Shown here one piece after another: positions 1-6,559 of a stretch of 12,592 nucleotides of DNA. The notes under the pieces are model-generated. The model did no database searches, was not told the DNA's origin, and saw only the letters and a list, made by a program, of their open reading frames with translations. Source of the stretch: an uncultured bacterium (GTDB taxonomy: Bacteria; Cyanobacteriota; Vampirovibrionia; Gastranaerophilales; Gastranaerophilaceae); assembly GCA_900553205.1 (NCBI GenBank), contig USCK01000046.1, forward strand, positions 1-12,592, written 5' to 3'. The position numbers and the translations under genes are program-made. Numbering within the stretch: position 1 is the first letter of the stretch; every line of letters begins with the position of its first letter.

Positions 1-549
1 GCTAAACTTTCTGGTGGAGTTGCAGTAATCGAAGTTGGTGCAGCTACAGAGGTTGAACTTAAAGAAAGAAAATTAAGAATTGAAGATGCTCTTAACGCTA
101 CAAGAGCTGCCAACGAAGAAGGTATTGTCCCAGGTGGTGGTGTTATGTTAGTAAGAGTTCAACAAGAACTTGAAGACAAACTAAACACATACAACTTTGA
201 TTCTGATGATGAAAAGAGTGGTTACAAAATCCTTATGGCAGCACTTGATGCTCCTCTAAGAGCTATCGCATACAACGCAGGAGCTAAATCAGATGTTGTT
301 GTTGATAATGTAAGAGCCGGTAAAGATGCTTACGGTTACGATGCTTTACTTTATAGATATGTAGATATGTTTGAAGCAGGTATCGTTGACCCAGCTAAGG
401 TTACTCGTTCAGCATTAGAAAACGCTGCATCAGTTGCTTCTATGTTATTAACTACAGAAGCTGCAGTAATTGATGTACCGGAAGAAAAATCAGCTCCTGA
501 TATGTCAGCAATGGCTGCAGGAATGGGTGGTATGGGAGGTATGATGTAA
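1..549 (+). CDS. groEL: Chaperonin GroEL (Hsp60), C-terminal 182 residues, 5' end outside window
   Basis: GroEL is the cytosolic ATP-dependent folding chamber that works with GroES. Frame 1 is open from the first base, so the gene starts before the window; the visible part corresponds to roughly residues 365 to the end of a ~545-residue protein. It begins AKLSGGVAVIEVGAATEVEL, a classic GroEL stretch of the returning intermediate and equatorial domains. It continues with RIEDALNATRAANEEGIVPGG, an AYNAG segment, and DPAKVTRSALENAASVA near the end of the equatorial domain. The tail is the usual Gly/Met-rich sequence (AAGMGGMGGMM) that lines the cavity floor. No frameshift is visible. An intrinsic terminator follows 34 bases after the stop, so groEL ends its own transcription unit. 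Identification is very secure; whether groES lies upstream cannot be seen. Confidence 0.98.
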   Translation, partial: AKLSGGVAVIEVGAATEVELKERKLRIEDALNATRAANEEGIVPGGGVMLVRVQQELEDKLNTYNFDSDDEKSGYKILMAALDAPLRAIAYNAGAKSDVVVDNVRAGKDAYGYDALLYRYVDMFEAGIVDPAKVTRSALENAASVASMLLTTEAAVIDVPEEKSAPDMSAMAAGMGGMGGMM

Positions 550-583
550 TTCAATATACATCATAAATCCGAATGTAAATATT

Positions 584-615
584 AAAGGCGAGGCTTTTCA
601 GTTTCGCCTTTTTTT
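584..615 (+). terminator. Intrinsic terminator of groEL
   Basis: A perfect 8-bp stem, AAAGGCGA (584-591) with TCGCCTTT (604-611), encloses a 12-nt loop and is followed by a run of seven T (609-615). It lies 34 bases after the groEL stop. Its T tract ends only three bases before the TATAAT of the next gene, so terminator and promoter are fused. Confidence 0.9.
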
Positions 616-629
616 GTTATAATAAGTGT
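615..629 (+). promoter_or_regulatory. Extended -10 promoter abutting the ATG of the 108-aa gene (leaderless)
   Basis: TATAAT at 618-623 is preceded by TGT (615-617), giving an extended -10 element. Only six bases (624-629) separate it from the ATG at 630, so the expected start of transcription is at or within a base or two of the start codon. A weak -35 match (TTTTCA, 595-600) lies 17 bases upstream, inside the terminator loop. No Shine-Dalgarno is present. Confidence 0.65.
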
Positions 630-956
630 ATGAAAAAGAGTATCGTTTTATTTATTGTTCTATTAATATCAGGATATGTTCAAGCAGAAGAAATTCATCT
701 TGATGCAACAGAGCCTATTGAAAAGAATATAAATTTGGAAACTCCTGATAAGAATGTTATGGAGAGTAGTCCTCAAAAATTGAAAAATTCAGGTTTTGTG
801 TTGCAAAATAGTATTGCTCCTGTAAACGGGCTTAAATACAACAGTCAAGTACTTATTGAAAAAACTAAACCAGAAGCAAATGATTCTATGGATTCAACGC
901 CGCAACAACCAATGTATTACGAAGGACAGCAACAAACTGATTCCACTATGCCTTAG
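630..956 (+). CDS. Small secreted protein, 108 aa, unknown function
   Basis: I do not recognise a family. The protein starts with a textbook signal peptide: MKKS, a hydrophobic core (about residues 5-16), and VQA before a predicted signal peptidase I cut after Ala19. There is no lipobox cysteine; in fact there is no cysteine at all. The mature part of about 89 residues is polar, rich in Glu, Lys, Asn, Pro and Gln, and ends in a Gln/Pro/Ser/Thr-rich tail, so it is probably largely unstructured in the periplasm or outside. The first mature residues, EEIHLD, match those of the porin at 9805 (AEEIKLD). The start is fixed by the signal peptide, and the TATAAT only six bases upstream implies a leaderless mRNA. 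A weak AGTTTTA/TAAAACT pairing after the stop is not a convincing terminator, so read-through into the next gene is possible. Confidence 0.75.
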   Translation: MKKSIVLFIVLLISGYVQAEEIHLDATEPIEKNINLETPDKNVMESSPQKLKNSGFVLQNSIAPVNGLKYNSQVLIEKTKPEANDSMDSTPQQPMYYEGQQQTDSTMP

Positions 957-1002
957 TTTTATAGTTGATTTTTATTAAGATTTATCCTTAAAACTGCTTT
1001 TA

Positions 1003-1011
1003 TGCTATCAT
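1003..1011 (+). promoter_or_regulatory. Probable extended -10 promoter of the 68-aa gene
   Basis: TGC followed by TATCAT (1006-1011) reads as an extended -10 element about 25 bases upstream of the ATG at 1037, leaving a leader of around 20 nt that holds the ribosome binding site. No good -35 is seen at 16-18 bases, which extended -10 promoters tolerate. An overlapping TATAGA (1011-1016) is an alternative. Confidence 0.4.
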
Positions 1012-1023
1012 ATAGATAAGCAA

Positions 1024-1030
1024 AAGGAGG
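1024..1030 (+). promoter_or_regulatory. Strong Shine-Dalgarno of the 68-aa gene
   Basis: AAGGAGG at 1024-1030 lies six bases before the ATG at 1037, a near-perfect match to the 16S anti-SD. It fixes the start and shows that the organism uses canonical SD initiation alongside the SD-less starts elsewhere in the window. Confidence 0.9.
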
Positions 1031-1036
1031 ATTCTT

Positions 1037-1243
1037 ATGTATCATGTTTATACTATAGAAAGAGAAAAACCAGATTTCTCAAAGACAGCGATGGGTGATT
1101 TTAGAGATTTTGATGCAGCTTTAGAAAAAGCTGAAAAATGTATTGAAAACAAACCTGAATTGAGATACATCATCGAAGAAACTGACGGGCATGTTAACAG
1201 CTACGGTGATTTGATAGCAAATGTTGTTGTTGAAAGCGAATAA
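1037..1243 (+). CDS. Small cytosolic protein, 68 aa, unknown function
   Basis: No family recognised. The 68 residues have no signal peptide or membrane segment and a high proportion of charged residues (about one third). Reading the pattern, a first beta strand (YHVYTIERE) is followed by an alpha helix (about residues 24-38, DFDAALEKAEKCIEN), a second strand (RYIIEETDG) and a third (DLIANVVVES), giving a beta-alpha-beta-beta layout typical of small single-domain proteins. A single cysteine (Cys35) sits in the helix. It is certainly expressed as a gene: it has a strong SD, a plausible promoter and a terminator one base from its stop. It is convergent with the hydrogenase-related operon and shares that terminator. 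Nothing in the context assigns a role. Confidence 0.85.
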   Translation: MYHVYTIEREKPDFSKTAMGDFRDFDAALEKAEKCIENKPELRYIIEETDGHVNSYGDLIANVVVESE

Positions 1244-1271
1244 AAAAGAGGTCTTTAAGACCTCTTTTTTT
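1242..1271. terminator. Bidirectional terminator between the 68-aa gene and the Ehr operon
   Basis: A near-perfect palindrome runs from 1242 to 1270, with AAGAGGTC paired to GACCTCTT and a TTTAA centre. A-tracts on one side and T-tracts on the other give a U-tail in both directions. It therefore ends both the plus-strand 68-aa gene (whose stop it overlaps) and the minus-strand operon (whose last stop is at 1294). Confidence 0.92.
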
Positions 1272-1293
1272 GATTATTTTACCTAAATATTTA

Positions 1294-2055
1294 TTATTTG
1301 TGTTCTCTTATATAGCTCAATACCCCATTTATAAATGTTAGAGGGTGAACAGGACACCCAGGGATATACAAGTCTATCGGATATTTTTCCAAGAATTCTC
1401 TATTTAGTTTTGTACTGCTTTGGAATACACCACCTGAAATAGCACAAGCTCCACATAGAATTACAAGTTTTGGATTAGGCACTGAATTATAGCAGTTTTC
1501 TAAAGCAAAAGCCATATTCTCAGAAATAGGTCCTGTTATAACAATACCGTCTGCGTGTCTTGGTGAGGCTACAAAATCTATTCCGAATCTACCCATATCA
1601 AAGTTTGCATTTGAACAAGCGTTCAATTCCATTTCGCAGCCGTTACAACCTGCTGCAGAAACTTGTCTTAGTTTTAGTGAACGAGAGAACATAGAAGTTA
1701 TTTCCTTCTTTGTTTCAACTGCAATCTTTTCATAATCTTCTTTAGTAATAGCTTCTGTTATTACCAAATTATCTCTATCTGTAGCAGCCAACTTGTAGAA
1801 GTTTGAAAAATCTATTGCGCCTGTTTTACAAATATTTTTACAAGCACCACAGAATGTACATTTGCCCATATCTATAGTCAACGGGTTCAATTTCAAAGCT
1901 CCTGTCGGACAAACCTCTAAGCACTGTTTGCACTCATCACATTTATTGTTACACAAAAGAGGCAAACCTCTGAACTGCTTTCTCATAGGAGCATTAGGGA
2001 TATCTTTAATAAACTGTTGCCCCTGATAAATTCTAGATTTTAATGTATCAAACAT
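1294..2055 (-). CDS. Ehr small subunit: fused 2x[4Fe-4S] ferredoxin (HyfH/NuoI-like) and NuoB/HyfI-like protein
   Basis: This 253-aa peripheral subunit carries electrons in the complex. Residues ~32-80 are a two-cluster ferredoxin domain: C39-C42-C45-C49P and C66-C69-C72-C76, each CxxCxxCxxxC. Residues ~128-250 are the hydrogenase small subunit/NuoB fold, with ligands for the proximal [4Fe-4S] cluster at C137 and C140 (CNGC), C204 (in CGACAISGG; C201 is the other candidate) and C234 (PGCPVHP). In E. coli hydrogenase-4 these domains are separate HyfH and HyfI; here they are one chain with the ferredoxin first. All three clusters look intact, so a wire leads to the large subunit even though that subunit has no Ni site. 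It is the last gene of the operon, 13 bases after the large-subunit stop, with an AAGGA SD overlapping that stop. Family assignment is strong; the electron donor is unknown. Confidence 0.92.
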   Translation of the reverse strand: MFDTLKSRIYQGQQFIKDIPNAPMRKQFRGLPLLCNNKCDECKQCLEVCPTGALKLNPLTIDMGKCTFCGACKNICKTGAIDFSNFYKLAATDRDNLVITEAITKEDYEKIAVETKKEITSMFSRSLKLRQVSAAGCNGCEMELNACSNANFDMGRFGIDFVASPRHADGIVITGPISENMAFALENCYNSVPNPKLVILCGACAISGGVFQSSTKLNREFLEKYPIDLYIPGCPVHPLTFINGVLSYIREHK

Positions 2056-2068
2056 AATATATTATTCC

Positions 2069-3538
2069 TTATAAATCATTTCCTGAATATGACAAACTGA
2101 AACTCTTGTTGCAAAGAGGGAAATCAGAGATTCCGTTATTGCGAACAGCAAGAGCCAAGCCATACCAATTATTAAAAGACGGGTCTTTTATTTTGTATCT
2201 TGAGAGTTTACCACTTCCGTCTGTCATAGCCACATGAACGACTTCACCTCTCCAGCCTTCTACAATAGAAACAACAAATGAATCTTTTGCCATTTCATTG
2301 TTTTGACCTGATACAATCACGGGTTCCTCTTTATATTGTTTTAGTTCGTTCAAATACTTGCGAATCATTGAGATTGATTCTTTCACTTCTTTATATCTTA
2401 ATTTGAATCTTGAATTTACATCACCAACACCTTTGAAAGGTTTGCGTTCAATATTCAAATCTTTTATCCATTTGTCAGGGAAGTCAAATCTTGAATCCAA
2501 TTCAACACCTGAAGCCTTTGCTGGCATACCAACAAGTCCGATTTCTTTTGCTCTTTCAAGACTAACTGTTCCTGTTTTTTCTAATCTTGACATAACAGAA
2601 GAATTCTTCATCATTGTTGTTGTCATTCTATCAACATCTTTTGCAACTTTATCAAGTGTTTTTAAAGTTTGCGCAATTTCTTCATCAGAAATATCAAAGT
2701 TTACACCACCTACATTAATCAAACCACGACCAAAACGGCTACCAGACCATTCTAACATTGTATTGATAATCAAGGTTCTTGTAACACCAAACACTGCTGC
2801 ACCCATCGCATAAGCTATATCACCTGCAATACCCCCCATATCACCAATTTGGATAGCTGCTCTTTCCATTTCTAACGCAGCTTTTCTGATTAATTGAGCT
2901 TTGTTTGAGATTTTGATTCCTTTCAAAGCCTCAATAACTTGTGAATAAGCTGTATTATAAGCTATTACACTATCACCACAAATAGATTCTGCAAGTTGGT
3001 TAGAAGGTTGTTTTAGGATTAATTCCTCAATACCTCTATGTTGGTATCCCAACATAATTTCTAAGTGATATACAGTTTCTCCATTACACATAAATCTAAA
3101 ATGCCCAGGTTCAATTACTCCTGCATGAATAGGTCCTACTGCCACTTGGTGAACTTCCTCACCTTGCATTTCAAAGAACGGATACTTGTCATGATTAAGT
3201 CTTAGAGGTTTCAACCAAGGGTGTCCTACAGGCTCTATTCCAAATTGTTCATAAAATTCTCTTTCAAAAATATGAAAAGCAGGAATATCTTGTGTAATTG
3301 ATTCATAAGATTTTTCATCGGCAGAGAATAATGCTGAAGAAACATATAAATCGCCTTCTTTATCGTCTGCCAAAATTACGAATAATTTTGTTGAGCCGTT
3401 GCCCCAGTCTTTACCAAAGAAACCAACAGGACGCTTGTCTAACCATATAATTTCGTTTCTTAAATCTGAAATCGAAAGTGTCGGAATCTCCAATAAATTT
3501 ATTTTTTGATTGTTTTTTGTTTTTATCCAATTTGTCAT
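2069..3538 (-). CDS. hyfG: Ehr large subunit: NuoC+NuoD/HyfG-like protein lacking the NiFe-binding cysteines
   Basis: This 489-aa protein has an N-terminal NuoC-like domain (to ~125, with FHIFEREFYEQFGIEPVGHP at 88-107) fused to a NuoD/[NiFe] large-subunit domain. Family landmarks are clear: GPIHAGVIEPGHFRF (135-149), LGYQHRGIEEL (163-173) and EGWRGEVVH (427-435). The Ni-binding L1 motif CGICxxxH is instead CGDSVIAY (188-195): Cys188 stays, the second Cys is Ser191 and the His is Tyr195. The C-terminal L2 motif DPCxxCxxR is replaced by SLSYSGNDL (481-489), with Ser483 and Gly486 where the cysteines should be. The protein ends there, without the extension cut off by HycI/HyfI-type proteases. 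It therefore cannot assemble a normal NiFe centre and fits the Ehr group rather than a true hydrogenase. The symbol shows the closest named homologue only. An AAGGG SD lies nine bases before the ATG; 17 bases separate it from the upstream gene. Confidence 0.93.
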   Translation of the reverse strand: MTNWIKTKNNQKINLLEIPTLSISDLRNEIIWLDKRPVGFFGKDWGNGSTKLFVILADDKEGDLYVSSALFSADEKSYESITQDIPAFHIFEREFYEQFGIEPVGHPWLKPLRLNHDKYPFFEMQGEEVHQVAVGPIHAGVIEPGHFRFMCNGETVYHLEIMLGYQHRGIEELILKQPSNQLAESICGDSVIAYNTAYSQVIEALKGIKISNKAQLIRKAALEMERAAIQIGDMGGIAGDIAYAMGAAVFGVTRTLIINTMLEWSGSRFGRGLINVGGVNFDISDEEIAQTLKTLDKVAKDVDRMTTTMMKNSSVMSRLEKTGTVSLERAKEIGLVGMPAKASGVELDSRFDFPDKWIKDLNIERKPFKGVGDVNSRFKLRYKEVKESISMIRKYLNELKQYKEEPVIVSGQNNEMAKDSFVVSIVEGWRGEVVHVAMTDGSGKLSRYKIKDPSFNNWYGLALAVRNNGISDFPLCNKSFSLSYSGNDL

Positions 3539-3555
3539 TTTATATTACCCTTGTC

Positions 3556-4995
3556 CTAAAAACCTGCAACTGTACAACTGATTATGTCGTTTAAGAATGG
3601 TGGAATATAAACCCCTAAAATAAATACTATCAACAACATAATAAACTGTGGTACATACATAAATGCAGAAACTATATGTTTATTTTGTTCTATAAGTCTA
3701 GCTTTTTCTTCACTTACATTTCCAAATGCCATTTTGATAACAACCTTGCCTAATCCGTAAAGAACTATTGTCAAAAGGATTACAAACAAAGCACATAAAC
3801 AATAATGACCTTGAAGAATCATTGTTTTTATCATAATAAATTCACTGATAAACAAAACTGATGTTGGGAACGCACATATTGCAAGGAATGAAAGTACCCA
3901 CAACCAACCTGTTTTGCCGTCAGATTTTATTACTCCACTTACAGACTTGATTCTTTTTGTTCCGTAAGTTTCAAGAATATTACCTGAAGTCAAGAAGAAT
4001 GAAGCCTTAGCCAAAGAGTGACCTATCAAATGAAGGATTACAGCATAATAAGCAACACCCCCAAGAGCTGTACCTATAGCCAAAATACCCATATTTTCTA
4101 TTGAAGAATAAGCTAACATTCTTTTGTAATTTTTAATATGATAAATAAATACTGCTGTCACGAATAATGATAAAAAGCCCATTACTAAAAGCATCACTTT
4201 TGCATAATCCAAGCAATCTGCCAATGTCATTATTTTAAACACTCTTACTATTACCATAAATGCAGAATTTAAAAGTGTTGCTGACAACAATGCTGATATA
4301 GGAGATGGAGCTTCTGAGTGAGCATCAGGCAACCAAAAATGTATTGGAGCCAAACCCATTTTTGCACCAAAACCGAATAACATAAATACGAAAGCTACCT
4401 TCAACCAGTTGTGGTCAAATGTTGGAGCATATTTATATAATTGAGCATAATTCAAAGTATTAACTGAGCCGGTAGATATGTTTAATAGAATAATTCCGAC
4501 AAACGCCAACGCAATACCGATTGAACATATAAATACATATTTCCAAGCTGCTTCAATAGAATGTTTTGTTTTATTAAAGTAGATTAAATATGCACTTGAT
4601 AATGTGGTTGCTTCTACCAAAACCCAAGCAATACCCAAATCGGTACTAAGAATTGTTCCTGTCATTGATAAAACAAAAATCAAAATCATAAATGAGTAAT
4701 TTCTGATTCGTCTGTCTGGAAAATCAAAAGTTTTGACATATCCGTTATTATAAACTGCTACCATTAAGAATACTAAAGATAAAACTATCAAGAATATTAA
4801 ATTAGTATTATCAACGGCAAAATAAGGAATACCACCTTCTCTGCCAATATTCATTGCTAATAATGTTGTTATAACTGCGTGAACAATAGCATAAGCATTT
4901 ACCATAAAGGTTGAAAATACTCTATTCTTTATAACTAGCATTAATAAACATGCAACTATTGGAAATAATAAAATCGTATTAATCATTGTATTCAT
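3556..4995 (-). CDS. hyfF: Ehr membrane subunit, HyfF-like (NuoN/NuoL-type ion-translocating antiporter fold)
   Basis: This 479-aa integral membrane protein has about 13-14 hydrophobic segments and is the second antiporter-like subunit of the complex. Residues of the conserved ion pathway are visible: Glu128 (VEATTLSSAYL) in the TM5 region, Lys212 in GAKMGLAPIHFWLPDAHSEA (TM7 region, before the broken helix), His326 and Lys330 in IGHSLAKAS, and Glu385 in ISEF. The TM8 lysine found in the HyfB-like subunit is Asn243 here (SATLLNSA). The ATG at 4995 overlaps the end of the hyfE-like gene by 17 bases, and its AAGGA is only two bases away. The ATG at 4986 (MINTILL) keeps that SD at 11 bases and shortens the overlap to 8, so it is a real alternative. 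Expected location: inner membrane, coupling electron transfer to H+ or Na+ movement. Confidence 0.93.
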   Translation of the reverse strand: MNTMINTILLFPIVACLLMLVIKNRVFSTFMVNAYAIVHAVITTLLAMNIGREGGIPYFAVDNTNLIFLIVLSLVFLMVAVYNNGYVKTFDFPDRRIRNYSFMILIFVLSMTGTILSTDLGIAWVLVEATTLSSAYLIYFNKTKHSIEAAWKYVFICSIGIALAFVGIILLNISTGSVNTLNYAQLYKYAPTFDHNWLKVAFVFMLFGFGAKMGLAPIHFWLPDAHSEAPSPISALLSATLLNSAFMVIVRVFKIMTLADCLDYAKVMLLVMGFLSLFVTAVFIYHIKNYKRMLAYSSIENMGILAIGTALGGVAYYAVILHLIGHSLAKASFFLTSGNILETYGTKRIKSVSGVIKSDGKTGWLWVLSFLAICAFPTSVLFISEFIMIKTMILQGHYCLCALFVILLTIVLYGLGKVVIKMAFGNVSEEKARLIEQNKHIVSAFMYVPQFIMLLIVFILGVYIPPFLNDIISCTVAGF

Positions 4996-5629
4996 AGTCC
5001 TTTAAATCTGATAAATTAGAAACTTCCAAATCTTTAAATTCTTTATTAATTACATTAACAAACAAACCTAAGATATAAACTGCAATAAATACATCAAGAA
5101 GAACACCAAGGTTTACCAACATTGGCATTTCTTTTGCTGCAGATAATGATAAAAGAAATATCCCGTTTTCCATTGTTATAAATTCAATTACATTTGAAAT
5201 AATCTTATGTTTAATTGTTATCAACCACAAACTTATAATAATTGTTGCAACTGATACTGCAAAAAACATTGGAGATATAAGCTTCATAGGAGTAACATAA
5301 TACTCTGAAAGCAAGAACCCAACGATTAAAATCAAACTTGCAATAAACAAACAATAGAAATGAGGAATATTTGCAGCTACATCTCTGTTTGAATGAGTTT
5401 TGTTCAATACCTTGTACAAAAATGCAGGAATAACTATTGACTTAACAATCAAGGTCTCAACAGTTAAAAATGCAAAATTCAAAATATTTATATGGTGCAT
5501 ACCACAACAACATATCAAGAATAACAATACACCTTGAACAACTAAAAGTCTGATGTGTGCAATTATTCTACTTGTTGCAGCCAAATACAACATTGTAAGT
5601 CCGAAAAGTATTATAAAGCCATTTACCAT
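4979..5629 (-). CDS. hyfE: Ehr membrane subunit, HyfE-like (NuoK-related small membrane protein)
   Basis: A 216-aa membrane protein with about seven hydrophobic helices, the usual size for HyfE. HyfE combines NuoK-like function with extra helices and links the antiporter subunits to the HyfC-like subunit. Charged residues inside the membrane part match the family: Glu58 and Lys63 (TVETLIVKSIVIPAFLY), Glu149 and Glu154 (VIEFITMENGIFLLSL) and Asp179 (LGVLLDVFIAVY). The soluble C-terminal tail (about residues 195-216) is acidic. The ATG at 5629 follows the hyfC-like stop by six bases; a G-run upstream is a poor SD, so translation is probably coupled to the preceding gene. Its 3' end overlaps the hyfF-like start. 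Confidence 0.9.
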   Translation of the reverse strand: MVNGFIILFGLTMLYLAATSRIIAHIRLLVVQGVLLFLICCCGMHHINILNFAFLTVETLIVKSIVIPAFLYKVLNKTHSNRDVAANIPHFYCLFIASLILIVGFLLSEYYVTPMKLISPMFFAVSVATIIISLWLITIKHKIISNVIEFITMENGIFLLSLSAAKEMPMLVNLGVLLDVFIAVYILGLFVNVINKEFKDLEVSNLSDLKDYEYND

Positions 5630-5635
5630 TATATA

Positions 5636-6553
5636 TTAACCCCCAAACATTCTCGCAATAATAAGAGATAAAACAACTAAACTGATTGAACTCATAATAA
5701 ATATAAATTCAAAAACATGTGACATTCTTATTCTTGCCATACCGGATTCTACAGTCCCGATAATGATTGAAATTATAAACATTATCAACAAGTAAAGAAG
5801 AACTGATAACCAACCTTCTATTGTTGATGGAATAATCATATTAGCTATCAAAGATGATAACAATAACAATTTGATTGAATTAGCCCAGCTAAACAAAGCT
5901 AAGTCGCTACCTGAATTATCAAGAATCATAACCTCGTGAATCATTGTTAATTCTAAGTGAGTTGCAGGATCATCAACCGGAACTCTTGAAGCTTCTGTTA
6001 ACATCATAATGAATAATACAACTACAGAGAAGATTATTATTAAAATACCATAGTTTCCTGCAGAAGCTATAATATTACTCAAAGCATCAAAAGTATAATT
6101 GCCTGACAAAGTCATAATTGATGCCATTACCATAAAGAATGCAGGTTCAACAATGGTAGAGAAACAAGCTTCACGAGAAGCACCCATACCTTCAAAACTG
6201 CTACCTGTATCCATAGCAGATATCATTGATGCGAATTTGCCAAGAGCCAAAGTATATGCAAAAACAATTAATCCTGCAGGGATATTGATTAGTGCAGAAC
6301 CTGAAGCCAAAGGCACAAATAATGACGCGAACAACACTGTTGAAAAAGTAATAATAGGAGCTATTCTGAACACAACAGAGGTTGTATTACTAATAACAAA
6401 ATCCTTTTTTATCAACCTTATAAAATCATATAAAGGTTGGAATATTGAAGGTCCTTTCTTACCTGCCCAAAAAGTTTTTGTTTTCTTTATTATCCCCATC
6501 ATTAAAAATGGTACAAATAATAGTATTATAAAGTTTAATAATTTCATTAACAT
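5636..6553 (-). CDS. hyfC: Ehr membrane subunit, HyfC/HycD-like (NuoH homologue)
   Basis: A 305-aa membrane protein of the NuoH/HycD/HyfC family, which forms the membrane foot next to the large and small subunits and starts the proton path. About eight hydrophobic segments are seen. Family motifs: GKKGPSIFQPLYDFIRLIKK (31-50) on the first cytoplasmic loop, SSFEGMGASREACFSTIVEP (118-137), and the strongly conserved acidic loop TEASRVPVDDPATHLELTMI (186-205), which is followed by HEVM and in complex I faces the quinone/active-site cavity. The start at 6553 has an AGGA nine bases upstream; Met3 (6547) is a less likely alternative. It begins six bases after the hyfB-like stop. Length and motifs are normal for the family. 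It will often be labelled NADH-quinone oxidoreductase subunit H, but the context is Ehr. Confidence 0.93.
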   Translation of the reverse strand: MLMKLLNFIILLFVPFLMMGIIKKTKTFWAGKKGPSIFQPLYDFIRLIKKDFVISNTTSVVFRIAPIITFSTVLFASLFVPLASGSALINIPAGLIVFAYTLALGKFASMISAMDTGSSFEGMGASREACFSTIVEPAFFMVMASIMTLSGNYTFDALSNIIASAGNYGILIIIFSVVVLFIMMLTEASRVPVDDPATHLELTMIHEVMILDNSGSDLALFSWANSIKLLLLSSLIANMIIPSTIEGWLSVLLYLLIMFIISIIIGTVESGMARIRMSHVFEFIFIMSSISLVVLSLIIARMFGG

Positions 6554-6559
6554 TTCAAA

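Noticed and set aside
351..554. 67-aa minus-strand open frame
   Set aside because: Antisense to the groEL 3' end, with no SD or promoter; composition mirrors the GroEL tail.
955..995. Terminator after the 108-aa gene (AGTTTTA/TAAAACT)
   Set aside because: AT-only style stem with a 27-nt loop and no proper T-run; too weak to call.
2358..2813. 151-aa plus-strand open frame
   Set aside because: Lies fully antisense to the large-subunit gene, whose product is clearly recognisable.
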